A stretch of DNA of 64,000 nt from Lutraria lutraria (Eukaryota > Mollusca > Bivalvia > Venerida > Mactridae): assembly GCA_964023205.1 (NCBI GenBank), contig OZ026833.1, forward strand, positions 8,210,138-8,274,137. Direction: 5' to 3'. The position numbers and the translations under genes are program-made. Below, piece after piece: positions 1-13,800 of the stretch. Every line of letters starts with the position of its first letter. Positions within the stretch are counted from its first letter, which is position 1. Below the pieces are notes generated by a model. That model was not told where the DNA came from, ran no database searches, and saw only the letters and a list, made by a program, of their open reading frames with translations.

Positions 1-184
1 CCGCGCTGCTTGTCAAATTCACACTAAGATACCTATATACCATAATTATGCACATTGCTGTCAACGACAAGAACCCGACACGTAATGATAGCACGATACA
101 ATAGCCTTGACTGGTGCATAGCGCAACATATCAAACTAACGCCATGTGGCTGGTTTCGTTAAAGTAAGCCCCTTGTGATATGCG

Positions 185-218
185 AATAGCAATCGCTATT
201 ATTGCAGAGATCTGCAAT
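185..218. other. Two adjacent hairpins in each satellite unit
   Basis: Two inverted repeats sit back to back: AATAGC-AATC-GCTATT (185-200) and ATTGCAGA-GA-TCTGCAAT (201-218). They recur in the units at the same offset. A third hairpin, CATGTA-ACCG-TACATG, lies at 1206-1221 near the end of the unit. Function is unknown. Confidence 0.6.
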
Positions 219-401
219 TAATAGATATTTAGCGAACTTAGAGTAAAAATATATCCGTCGCACCGCTAGACACAATTGTACAAGTAGTAACTGAGTATTA
301 ATGCAAAACGTACACAATATGTTCTTTCTATTTCATTCTTAATTGCAAGAAACAAACTCCAAGCGATTGCGTAACGCTTTGTAGCCTGCATAACGCTAAA
401 T

Positions 402-415
402 AAAAAAATAAAAAA
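402..415 (-). terminator. Oligo-T Pol III terminator after the tRNA-like module
   Basis: Read on the minus strand, two nucleotides after the tRNA-like 3' end there is a run of six T (410-415), then A, then seven T (402-408). This is the expected Pol III stop. It recurs in the units; the copy starting at 3901 has two extra A on the plus strand, and units 10402 and 15600 carry one substitution in the second run. A TTTT run also lies inside the tRNA-like body (RNA positions 53-56) and could cause some early termination. Confidence 0.55.
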
Positions 416-417
416 TT

Positions 418-501
418 GACACGTGGCCGGGCTCGAACCCGCCACAAAATGTACACGAAAGCTTTCAATGTCCGTCGCTCTACCCACTGCGCCACAGCGG
501 C
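418..501 (-). pseudogene. tRNA-derived Pol III module, one per satellite unit (20 copies)
   Basis: The minus strand shows an 84-nt tRNA-like sequence. The A box TGGCGCAGTGG fits TRGYNNARNNG and the B box GGTTCGAGCCC is near-canonical. The D arm (GCGC/GAGC) pairs at 3 of 4 positions and the T stem at 4 of 5. The anticodon stem can form (ACGGA/TTCGT) but closes an 11-nt loop, and U33 is missing in a standard 7-nt loop. The acceptor stem is badly mismatched (GCCGCTG against CACGTGT, 3 mismatches plus a G-U). It is therefore a tRNA-like promoter or pseudogene rather than a working tRNA. The other copies are at 1718-1801, 3018-3101, 4320-4403, 5620-5703, 6920-7003, 8220-8303, 9519-9602, 10819-10902, 12118-12201, 13418-13501, 14717-14800, 16017-16100, 17317-17400, 18616-18699, 19916-19999, 21226-21309, 22526-22609, 23836-23919 and 25136-25219. 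The unit at 1301 has AGTTGG in the A-box region, which still fits the consensus. Confidence 0.7.
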
Positions 502-3500
502 ACACTGTCTGACGAGAATCGGAACATATATATCAAGGTATTTGTGCACGTGTTCGGTTGACTGGTTTCATATTACTGTAAACTTGACAAGTTTTACGCT
601 TTCAAAATTTATTGTAACATGCATACGTGGATATATGACCATATAACCATTTCCCATGCAGTCCTAGATACTCTGGTTGTGCGTTTCCTGTACGCAATTG
701 GGTTACTTCCCTTTGTTGATGATGCACGCTTATGCGTGTTTGTTACTTACAGGGTGTGACAAAAAATGTGTGAATCTTACCAAGTATATATCTACCAACT
801 GCATGCAATCTGAGATTGTAAAACGATGAATGACATTTTCAGTTAAGTCGTATTCTTACACATATCCGTGCTTATATAGTTCCTACCAAGCATGGGGCGT
901 AGGGGGTGTTTGACACAAGACGGCCCCCAAATCAGTCAAACAGTTCTCTCCGCATCTGCTTACTTACATTCTTAATGTGTTAAGTTCGCAAATATAGCAT
1001 ACACAATTTCAATGCGGTGCCTGGTCTCCCTCATTCGATTTGGAATTGTTCTGCGATTAGTCGGTTCCACTTTTCTCAGACTGATAGTTTTTAAACAAAT
1101 GCAATTCGGTAATGCAAGCACACCAATGTGCATGCACTAACAAACCATTATACTTACTCAACTATTGCATGTATACTGATTCACCATATGTCCGTCTTAC
1201 ATACCCATGTAACCGTACATGTTCAGTCTCTATATAACTAATATCAAATGAAATTGTTCAGTTTCAACCACTAAAGAACATAGACAAGTCCATCTACGAC
1301 CCGCGCTGCTTGTCAAATTCACACTAAGATACCTATATACCATAATTATGCACATTGCTGCCAACGACAAGAACCAGACACGTAATGATAGCACGATACA
1401 ATAGCCTTGACTGGTGCATAGCGCAACATATCAAACTAACGCCATGTGGCTGGTTTCGTTAAAGTAAGCCCCTTGTGATATGCGAATAGCAATCGCTATT
1501 ATTGCAGAGATCTGCAATTAATAGATATTTAGCGAACTTAGAGTAAAAATATATCCGTCGCACCGCTAGACACAATTGTACAAGTAGTAACTGAGTATTA
1601 ATGCAAAACGTACACAATATGTTCTTTCTATTTCATTCTTAATTGCAAGAAACAAACTCCAAGCGATTGCGTAACGCTTTGTAGCCTGCATAACGCTAAA
1701 TAAAAAAATAAAAAATTGACACGTGGCCGGGCTCGAACCCGCCACAAAATGTACACGAAAGCTTTCAATGTCCGTCGCTCTACCAACTGCGCCACAGCGG
1801 CACACTGTCTGACGAGAATCGGAAAATATATATCAAGGTATTTGTGCACGTGTTCGGTTGACTGGTTTCATATTACTGTAAACTTGACAAGTTTTACGCT
1901 TTCAAAATTTATTGTAACATGCATACGTGGATATATGACCATATAACCATTTCCCATGCAGTCCTAGATACTCTGGTTGTGCGTTTCCTGTACGCAATTG
2001 GGTTACTTCCCTTTGTTGATGATGCACGCTTATGCGTGTTTGTTACTTACAGGGTGTGACAAAAAATGTGTGAATCTTACCAAGTATATATCTACCAACT
2101 GCATGCAATCTGAGATTGTAAAACGATGAATGACATTTTCAGTTAAGTCGTATTCTTACACATATCCGTGCTTATATAGTTCCTACCAAGCATGGGGCGT
2201 AGGGGGTGTTTGACACAAGACGGCCCCCAAATCAGTCAAACAGTTCGCTCCGCATCTCCTTACTTACATTCTTAATGTGTTAAGTTCGCAAATATAGCAT
2301 ACACAATTTCAATGCGGTGCCTGGTCTCCCTCATTCGATTTGGAATTGTTCTGCGATTAGTCGGTTCCACTTTTCTCAGACTGATAGTTTTTAAACAAAT
2401 GCAATTCGGTAATGCAAGCACACCAATGTGCATGCACTAACAAACCATTATACTTACTCAACTATTGCATGTATACTGATTCACCATATGTCCGTCTTAC
2501 ATACCCATGTAACCGTACATGTTCAGTCTCTATATAACTAATATCAAATGAAATTGTTCAGTTTCAACCACTAAAGAACATAGACAAGTCCATCTACGAC
2601 CCGCGCTGCTTGTCAAATTCACACTAAGATACCTATATACCATAATTATGCACATTGCTGCCAACGACAAGAACCCGACACGTAATGATAGCACGATACA
2701 ATAGCCTTGACTGGTGCATAGCGCAACATATCAAACTAACGCCATGTGGCTGGTTTCGTTAAAGTAAGCCCCTTGTGATATGCGAATAGCAATCGCTATT
2801 ATTGCAGAGATCTGCAATTAATAGATATTTAGCGAACTTAGAGTAAAAATATATCCGTCGCACCGCTAGACACAATTGTACAAGTAGTAACTGAGTATTA
2901 ATGCAAAACGTACACAATATGTTCTTTCTATTTCATTCTTAATTGCAAGAAACAAACTCCAAGCGATTGCGTAACGCTTTGTAGCCTGCATAACGCTAAA
3001 TAAAAAAATAAAAAATTGACACGTGGCCGGGCTCGAACCCGCCACAAAATGTACACGAAAGCTTTCAATGTCCGTCGCTCTACCCACTGCGCCACAGCGG
3101 CACACTGTCTGACGAGAATCGGAACATATATATCAAGGTATTTGTGCACGTGTTCGGTTGACTGGTTTCATATTACTGTAAACTTGACAAGTTTTACGCT
3201 TTCAAAATTTATTGTAACATGCATACGTGGATATATGACCATATAACCATTTCCCATGCAGTCCTAGATACTCTGGTTGTGCGTTTCCTGTACGCAATTG
3301 GGTTACTTCCCTTTGTTGATGATGCACGCTTATGCGTGTTTGTTACTTACAGGGTGTGACAAAAAATGTGTGAATCTTACCAAGTATATATCTACCAACT
3401 GCATGCAATCTGAGATTGTAAAACGATGAATGACATTTTCAGTTAAGTCGTATTCTTACACATATCCGTGCTTATATAGTTCCTACCAAGCATGGGGCGT

Positions 3501-6500
3501 ATGGGGTGTTTGACACAAGACGGCCCCCAAATCAGTCAAACAGTTCTCCCCCCATCTGCTTACTTACATTCTTAATGTGTTAAGTTCGCAAATATAGCAT
3601 ACACAATTTCAATGCGGTGCCTGGTCTCCCTCATTCGATTTGGAATTGTTCTGCGATTAGTCGGTTCCACTTTTCTCAGACTGATAGTTTTTAAACAAAT
3701 GCAATTCGGTAATGCAAGCACACCAATGTGCATGCACTAACAAACCATTATACTTACTCAACTATTGCATGTATACTGATTCACCATATGTCCGTCTTAC
3801 ATACCCATGTAACCGTACATGTTCAGTCTCTATATAACTAATATCAAATGAAATTGTTCAGTTTCAACCACTAAAGAACATAGACAAGTCCATCTACGAC
3901 CCGCGCTGCTTGTCAAATTCACACTAAGATACCTATATACCATAATTATGCACATTGCTGCCAACGACAAGAACCCGACACGTAATGATAGCACGATACA
4001 ATAGCCTTGACTGGTGCATAGCGCAACATATCAAACTAACGCCATGTGGCTGGTTTCGTTAAAGTAAGCCCCTTGTGATATGCGAATAGCAATCGCTATT
4101 ATTGCAGAGATCTGCAATTAATAGATATTTAGCGAACTTAGAGTAAAAATATATCCGTCGCACCGCTAGACACAATTGTACAAGTAGTAACTGAGTATTA
4201 ATGCAAAACGTACACAATATGTTGTTTCTATTTCATTCTTAATTGCAAGAAACAAACTCCAAGCGATTGCGTAACGCTTTGTAGCCTGCATAACGCTAAA
4301 TAAAAAAATAAAAAAAATTGACACGTGGCCGGGCTCGAACCCGCCACAAAATGTACACGAAAGCTTTCAATGTCCGTCGCTCTACCCACTGCGCCACAGC
4401 GGCACACTGTCTGACGAGAATCGGAACATATATATCAAGGTATTTGTGCACGTGTTCGGTTGACTGGTTTCATATTACTGTAAACTTGACAAGTTTTACG
4501 CTTTCAAAATTTATTGTAACATGCATACGTGGATATATGACCATATAACCATTTCCCATGCAGACCTAGATACTCTGGTTGTGCGTTTCCTGTACGCAAT
4601 TGGGTAACTTCCCTTTGTTGATGATGCACGCTTATGCGTGTTTGTTACTTACAGGGTGTGACAAAAAATGTGTGAATCTTACCAAGTATATATCTACCAA
4701 CTGCATGCAATCTGAGATTGTAAAACGATGAATGACATTTTCAGTTAAGTCGGATTCTTACACATATCCGTGCTTATATAGTTCCTACCAAGCATGGGGC
4801 GTAGGGGGTGTTTGACACAAGACGGCCCCCAAATCAGTCAAACAGTTCTCTCCGCATCTGCTTACTTACATTCTTAATGTGTTAAGTTCGCAAATATAGC
4901 ATACACAATTTCAATGCGGTGCCTGGTCTCCCTCATTCGATTTGGAATTGTTCTGCGATTAGTCGGTTCCACTTTTCTCAGACTGATAGTTTTTAAACAA
5001 ATGCAATTCGGTAATGCAAGCACACCAATGTGCATGCACTAACAAACCATTATACTTACTCAACTATTGCATGTATACTGATTCACCATATGTCCGTCTT
5101 ACATACCCATGTAACCGTACATGTTCAGTCTCTATATAACTAATATCAAATGAAATTGTTCAGTTTCAACCACTAAAGAACATAGACAAGTCCATCTACG
5201 ACCCGCGCTGCTTGTCAAATTCACACTAAGATACCTATATACCATAATTATGCACATTGCTGCCAACGACAAGAACCCGACACGTAATGATAGCACGATA
5301 CAATAGCCTTGACTGGTGCATAGCGCAACATATCAAACTAACGCCATGTGGCTGGTTTCGTTAAAGTAAGCCCCTTGTGATATGCGAATAGCAATCGCTA
5401 TTATTGCAGAGATCTGCAATTAATAGATATTTAGCGAACTTAGAGTAAAAATATATCCGTCGCACCGCTAGACACAATTGTACAAGTAGTAACTGAGTAT
5501 TAATGCAAAACTTACACAATATGTTGTTTCTATTTCATTCTTAATTGCAAGAAACAAACTCCAAGCGATTGCGTAACGCTTTGTAGCCTGCATAACGCTA
5601 AATAAAAAAATAAAAAATTGACACGTGGCCGGGCTCGAACCCGCCACAAAATGTACACGAAAGCTTTCAATGTCCGTCGCTCTACCCACTGCGCCACAGC
5701 GGCACACTGTCTGACGAGAATCGGAACATATATATCAAGGTATTTGTGCACGTGTTCGGTTGACTGGTTTCATATTACTGTAAACTTGACAAGTTTTACG
5801 CTTTCAAAATTTTTTGTAACATGCATACGTGGATATATGACCATATAACCATTTCCCTTGCAGACCTAGATACTCTGGTTGTGCGTTTCCTGTACGCAAT
5901 TGGGTAACTTCCCTTTGTTGATGATGCACGCTTATGCGTGTTTGTTACTTACAGGGTGTGACAAAAAATGTGTGAATCTTACCAAGTATATATCTACCAA
6001 CTGCATGCAATCTGAGATTGTAAAACGATGAATGACATTTTCAGTTAAGTCGTATTCTTACACATATCCGTGCTTATATAGTTCCTACCAAGCATGGGGC
6101 GTAGGGGGTGTTTGACACAAGACGGCCCCCAAATCAGTCAAACAGTTCTCTCCGCATCTGCTTACTTACATTCTTAATGTGTTAAGTTCGCAAATATAGC
6201 ATACACAATTTCAATGCGGTGCCTGGTCTCCCTCATTCGATTTGGAATTGTTCTGCGATTAGTCGGTTCCACTTTTCTCAGACTGATAGTTTTTAAACAA
6301 ATGCAATTCGGTAATGCAAGCACACCAATGTGCATGCACTAACAAACCATTATACTTACTCAACTATTGCATGTATACTGATTCACCATATGTCCGTCTT
6401 ACATACCCATGTAACCGTACATGTTCAGTCTCTATATAACTAATATCAAATGAAGTTGTTCAGTTTCAACCACTAAAGAACATAGACAAGTCCATCTACG

Positions 6501-7802
6501 ACCCGCGCTGCTTGTCAAATTCACACTAAGATACCTATATACCATAATTATGCACATTGCTGCCAACGACAAGAACCCGACACGTAATGATAGCACGATA
6601 CAATAGCCTTGACTGGTGCATAGCGCAACATATCAAACTAACGCCATGTGGCTGGTTTCGTTAAAGTAAGCCCCTTGTGATATGCGAATAGCAATCGCTA
6701 TTATTGCAGAGATCTGCAATTAATAGATATTTAGCGAACTTAGAGTAAAAATATATCCGTCGCACCGCTAGACACAATTGTACAAGTAGTAACTGAGTAT
6801 TAATGCAAAACTTACACAATATGTTGTTTCTATTTCATTCTTAATTGCAAGAAACAAACTCCAAGCGATTGCGTAACGCTTTGTAGCCTGCATAACGCTA
6901 AATAAAAAAATAAAAAATTGACACGTGGCCGGGCTCGAACCCGCCACAAAATGTACACGAAAGCTTTCAATGTCCGTCGCTCTACCCACTGCGCCACAGC
7001 GGCACACTGTCTGACGAGAATCGGAACATATATATCAAGGTATTTGTGCACGTGTTCGGTTGACTGGTTTCATATTACTGTAAACTTGACAAGTTTTACG
7101 CTTTCAAAATTTTTTGTAACATGCATACGTGGATATATGACCATATAACCATTTCCCATGCAGACCTAGATACTCTGGTTGTGCGTTTCCTGTACGCAAT
7201 TGGGTAACTTCCCTTTGTTGATGATGCACGCTTATGCGTGTTTGTTACTTACAGGGTGTGACAAAAAATGTGTGAATCTTACCAAGTATATATCTACCAA
7301 CTGCATGCAATCTGAGATTGTAAAACGATGAATGACATTTTCAGTTAAGTCGTATTCTTACACATATCCGTGCTTATATAGTTCCTACCAAGCATGGGGC
7401 GTAGGGGGTGTTTGACACAAGACGGCCCCCAAATCAGTCAAACAGTTCTCTCCGCATCTGCTTACTTACATTCTTAATGTGTTAAGTTCGCAAATATAGC
7501 ATACACAATTTCAATGCGGTGCCTGGTCTCCCTCATTCGATTTGGAATTGTTCTGCGATTAGTCGGTTCCACTTTTCTCAGACTGATAGTTTTTAAACAA
7601 ATGCAATTCGGTAATGCAAGCACACCAATGTGCATGCACTAACAAACCATTATACTTACTCAACTATTGCATGTATACTGATTCACCATATGTCCGTCTT
7701 ACATACCCATGTAACCGTACATGTTCAGTCTCTATATAACTAATATCAAATGAAGTTGTTCAGTTTCAACCACTAAAGAACATAGACAAGTCCATCTACG
7801 AC

Positions 7803-10800
7803 CCGCGCTGCTTGTCAAATTCACACTAAGATACCTATATACCATAATTATGCACATTGCTGCCAACGACAAGAACCCGACACGTAATGATAGCACGATA
7901 CAATAGCCTTGACTGGTGCATAGCGCAACATATCAAACTAACGCCATGTGGCTGGTTTCGTTAAAGTAAGCCCCTTGTGATATGCGAATAGCAATCGCTA
8001 TTATTGCAGAGATCTGCAATTAATAGATATTTAGCGAACTTAGAGTAAAAATATATCCGTCGCACCGCTAGACACAATTGTACAAGTAGTAACTGAGTAT
8101 TAATGCAAAACGTACACAATATGTTGTTTCTATTTCATTCTTAATTGCAAGAAACAAACTCCAAGCGATTGCGTAACGCTTTGTAGCCTGCATAACGCTA
8201 AATAAAAAAATAAAAAATTGACACGTGGCCGGGCTCGAACCCGCCACAAAATGTACACGAAAGCTTTCAATGTCCGTCGCTCTACCCACTGCGCCACAGC
8301 GGCACACTGTCTGACGAGAATCGGAACATATATATCAAGGTATTTGTGCACGTGTTCGGTTGACTGGTTTCATATTACTGTAAACTTGACAAGTTTTACG
8401 CTTTCAAAATTTTTTGTAACATGCATACGTGGATATATGACCATATAACCATTTCCCATGCAGTCCTAGATACTCTGGTTGTGCGTTTCCTGTACGCAAT
8501 TGGGTTACTTCCCTTTGTTGATGATGCACGCTTATGCGTGTTTGTTACTTACAGGGTGTGACAAAACATGTGTGAATCTTACCAAGTATATATCTACCAA
8601 CTGCATGCAATCTGAGATTGTAAAACGATGAATGACATTTTCAGTTAAGTCGTATTCTTACACATATCCGTGCTTATATAGTTCCTACCAAGCATGGGGC
8701 GTAGGGGGTGTTTGACACAAGACGGCCCCCAAATCAGTCAAACAGTTCTCTCCGCATCTGCTTACTTACATTCTTAATGTGTTAAGTTCGCAAATATAGC
8801 ATACACAATTTCAATGCGGTGCCTGGTCTCCCTCATTCGATTTGGAATTGTTCTGCGATTAGTCGGTTCCACTTTTCTCAGACTGATAGTTTTTAAAAAA
8901 TGCAATTCGGTAATGCAAGCACACCAATGTGCATGCACTAACAAACCATTATACTTACTCAACTATTGCATGTATACTGATTCACCATATGTCCTTCTTA
9001 CATACCCATGTAACCGTACATGTTCAGTCTCTATATAACTAATATCAAATGAAATTGTTCAGTTTCAACCACTAAAGAACATAGACAAGTCCATCTACGA
9101 CCCGCGCTGCTTGTCAAATTCACACTAAGATACCTATATACCATAATTATGCACATTGCTGCCAACGACAAGAACCCGACACGTAATGATAGCACGATAC
9201 AATAGCCTTGACTGGTGCATAGCGCAACATATCAAACTAACGCCATGTGGCTGGTTTCGTTAAAGTAAGCCCCTTGTGATATGCGAATAGCAATCGCTAT
9301 TATTGCAGAGATCTGCAATTAATAGATATTTAGCGAACTTAGAGTAAAAATATATCCGTCGCACCGCTAGACACAATTGTACAAGTAGTAACTGAGTATT
9401 AATGCAAAACGTACACAATATGTTCTTTCTATTTCATTCTTAATTGCAAGAAACAAACTCCAAGCGATTGCGTAACGCTTTGTAGCCTGCATAACGCTAA
9501 ATAAAAAAATAAAAAATTGACACGTGGCCGGGCTCGAACCCGCCACAAAATGTACACGAAAGCTTTCAATGTCCGTCGCTCTACCCACTGCGCCACAGCG
9601 GCACACTGTCTGACGAGAATCGGAACATATATATCAAGGTATTTGTGCACGTGTTCGGTTGACTGGTTTCATATTACTGTAAACTTGACAAGTTTTACGC
9701 TTTCAAAATTTATTGTAACATGCATACGTGGATATATGACCATATAACCATTTCCCATGCAGTCCTAGATACTCTGGTTGTGCGTTTCCTGTACGCAATT
9801 GGGTTACTTCCCTTTGTTGATGATGCACGCTTATGCGTGTTTGTTACTTACAGGGTGTGACAAAAAATGTGTGAATCTTACCAAGTATATATCTACCAAC
9901 TGCATGCAATCTGAGATTGTAAAACGATGAATGACATTTTCAGTTAAGTCGTATTCTTACACATATCCGTGCTTATATAGTTCCTACCAAGCATGGGGCG
10001 TAGGGGGTGTTTGACACAAGACGGCCCCCAAATCAGTCAAACAGTTCTCTCCGCATCTGCTTACTTACATTCTTAATGTGTTAAGTTCGCAAATATAGCA
10101 TACACAATTTCAATGCGGTGCCTGGTCTCCCTCATTCGATTTGGAATTGTTCTGCGATTAGTCGGTTCCACTTTTCTCAGACTGATAGTTTTTAAACAAA
10201 TGCAATTCGGTAATGCAAGCACACCAATGTGCATGCACTAACAAACCATTATACTTACTCAACTATTGCATGTATACTGATTCACCATATGTCCGTCTTA
10301 CATACCCATGTAACCGTACATGTTCAGTCTCTATATAACTAATATCAAATGAAATTGTTCAGTTTCAACCACTAAAGAACATAGACAAGTCCATCTACGA
10401 CCCGCGCTGCTTGTCAAATTCACACTAAGATACCTATATACCATAATTATGCACATTGCTGCCAACGACAAGAACCCGACACGTAATGATAGCACGATAC
10501 AATAGCCTTGACTGGTGCATAGCGCAACATATCAAACTAACGCCATGTGGCTGGTTTCGTTAAAGTAAGCCCCTTGTGATATGCGAATAGCAATCGCTAT
10601 TATTGCAGAGATCTGCAATTAATAGATCTTTAGCGAACTTAGAGTAAAAATATATCCGTCGCACCGCTAGACACAATTGTACAAGTAGTAACTGAGTATT
10701 AATGCAAAACGTACACAATATGTTGTTTCTATTTCATTCTTAATTGCAAGAAACAAACTCCAAGCGATTGCGTAACGCTTTGTAGCCTGCATAACGCTAA

Positions 10801-13800
10801 ATGAAAAAATAAAAAATTGACACGTGGCCGGGCTCGAACCCGCCACAAAATGTACACGAAAGCTTTCAATGTCCGTCGCTCTACCCACTGCGCCACAGCG
10901 GCACACTGTCTGACGAGAATCGGAACATATATATCAAGGTATTTGTGCACGTGTTCGGTTGACTGGTTTCATATTACTGTAAACTTGACAAGTTTTACGC
11001 TTTCAAAATTTATTGTAACATGCATACGTGGATATATGACCATATAACCATTTCCCATGCAGTCCTAGATACTCTGGTTGTGCGTTTCCTGTACGCAATT
11101 GGGTTACTTCCCTTTGTTGATGATGCACGCTTATGCGTGTTTGTTACTTACAGGGTGTGACAAAAAATGTGTGAATCTTACCAAGTATATATCTACCAAC
11201 TGCATGCAATCTGAGATTGTAAAACGATGAATGACATTTTCAGTTAAGTCGTATTCTTACACATATCCGTGCTTATATAGTTCCTACCAAGCATGGGGCG
11301 TAGGGGGTGTTTGACACAAGACGGCCCCCAAATCAGTCAAACAGTTCTCTCCGCATCTGCTTACTTACATTCTTAATGTGTTAAGTTCGCAAATATAGCA
11401 TACACAATTTCAATGCGGTGCCTGGTCTCCCTCATTCGATTTGGAATTGTTCTGCGATTAGTCGGTTCCACTTTTCTCAGACTGATAGTTTTTAAACAAA
11501 TGCAATTCGGTAATGCAAGCACACCAATGTGCATGCACTAACAAACCATTATACTTACTCAACTATTGCATGTATACTGATTCACCATATGTCCGTCTTA
11601 CATACCCATGTAACCGTACATGTTCAGTCTCTATATAACTAATATCAAATGAAATTGTTCAGTTTCAACCACTAAAGAACATAGACAAGTCCATCTACGA
11701 CCCGCGCTGCTTGTCAAATTCACACTAAGATACCTATATACCATAATTATGCACATTGCTGCCAACGACAAGAACCCGACACGTAATGATAGCACGATAC
11801 AATAGCCTTGACTGGTGCATAGCGCAACATATCAAACTAACGCCATGTGGCTGGTTTCGTTAAAGTAAGCCCCTTGTGATATGCGAATAGCAATCGCTAT
11901 TATTGCAGAGATCTGCAATTAATAGATATTTAGCGAACTTAGAGTAAAAATATATCCGTCGCACCGCTAGACACAATTGTACAAGTAGTAACTGAGTATT
12001 AATGCAAAACGTACACAATATGTTGTTTCTATTTCATTCTTAATTGCAAGAAACAAACTCCAAGCGATTGCGTAACGCTTTGTAGCCTGCATACGCTAAA
12101 TAAAAAAATAAAAAATTGACACGTGGCCGGGCTCGAACCCGCCACAAAATGTACACGAAAGCTTTCAATGTCCGTCGCTTTACCCACTGCGCCACAGCGG
12201 CACACTGTCTGACGAGAATCGGAACATATATATCAAGGTATTTGTGCACGTGTTCGGTTGACTGGTTTCATATTACTGTAAACTTGACAAGTTTTACGCT
12301 TTCAAAGTTTATTGTAACATGCATACGTGGATATATGACCATATAACCATTTCCCATGCAGTCCTAGATACTCTGGTTGTGCGTTTCCTGTACGCAATTG
12401 GGTTACTTCCCTTTGTTGATGATGCACGCTTATGCGTGTTTGTTACTTACAGGGTGTGACAAAAAATGTGTGAATCTTACCAAGTATATATCTACCAACT
12501 GCATGCAATCTGAGATTGTAAAACGATGAATGACATTTTCAGTTAAGTCGTATTCTTACACATATCCGTGCTTATATAGTTCCTACCAAGCATGGGGCGT
12601 AGGGGGTGTTTGACACAAGACGGCCCCCAAATCAGTCAAACAGTTCTCTCCGCATCTGCTTACTTACATTCTTAATGTGTTAAGTTCGCAAATATAGCAT
12701 ACACAATTTCAATGCGGTGCCTGGTCTCCCTCATTCGATTTGGAATTGTTCTGCGATTAGTCGGTTCCACTTTTCTCAGACTGATAGTTTTTAAACAAAT
12801 GCAATTCGGTAATGCAAGCACACCAATGTGCATGCACTAACAAACCATTATACTTACTCAACTATTGCATGTATACTGATTCACCATATGTCCGTCTTAC
12901 ATACCCATGTAACCGTACATGTTCAGTCTCTATATAACTAATATCAAATGAAGTTGTTCAGTTTCAACCACTAAAGAACATAGACAAGTCCATCTACGAC
13001 CCGCGCTGCTTGTCAAATTCACACTAAGATACCTATATACCATAATTATGCACATTGCTGCCAACGACAAGAACCCGACACGTAATGATAGCACGATACA
13101 ATAGCCTTGACTGGTGCATAGCGCAACATATCAAACTAACGCCATGTGGCTGGTTTCGTTAAAGTAAGCCCCTTGTGATATGCGAATAGCAATCGCTATT
13201 ATTGCAGAGATCTGCAATTAATAGATATTTAGCGAACTTAGAGTAAAAATATATCCGTCGCACCGCTAGACACAATTGTACAAGTAGTAACTGAGTATTA
13301 ATGCAAAACGTACACAATATGTTGTTTCTATTTCATTCTTAATTGCAAGAAACAAACTCCAAGCGATTGCGTAACGCTTTGTAGCCTGCATAACGCTAAA
13401 TAAAAAAATAAAAAATTGACACGTGGCCGGGCTCGAACCCGCCACAAAATGTACACGAAAGCTTTCAATGTCCGTCGCTCTACCCACTGCGCCACAGCGG
13501 CACACTGTCTGACGAGAATCGGAACATATATATCAAGGTATTTGTGCACGTGTTCGGTTGACTGGTTTCATATTACTGTAAACTTGACAAGTTTTACGCT
13601 TTCAAAATTTTTTGTAACATGCATACGTGGATATATGACCATATAACCATTTCCCGTGCAGTCCTAGATACTCTGGTTGTGCGTTTCCTGTACGCAATTG
13701 GGTTACTTCCCTTTGTTGATGATGCACGCTTATGCGTGTTTGTTACTTACAGGGTGTGACAAAACATGTGTGAATCTTACCAAGTATATATCTACCAACT

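Noticed and set aside
418..501. Functional tRNA gene
   Set aside because: The acceptor stem has three mismatches, the anticodon loop is 11 nt and U33 is absent. Treated as tRNA-derived.
8774..9038. 62- and 74-aa ORFs present only in units 7803 and 13001
   Set aside because: They arise from the contracted 'tttttaaaaaatgc' indel in those units. No homology and no conservation in other units.
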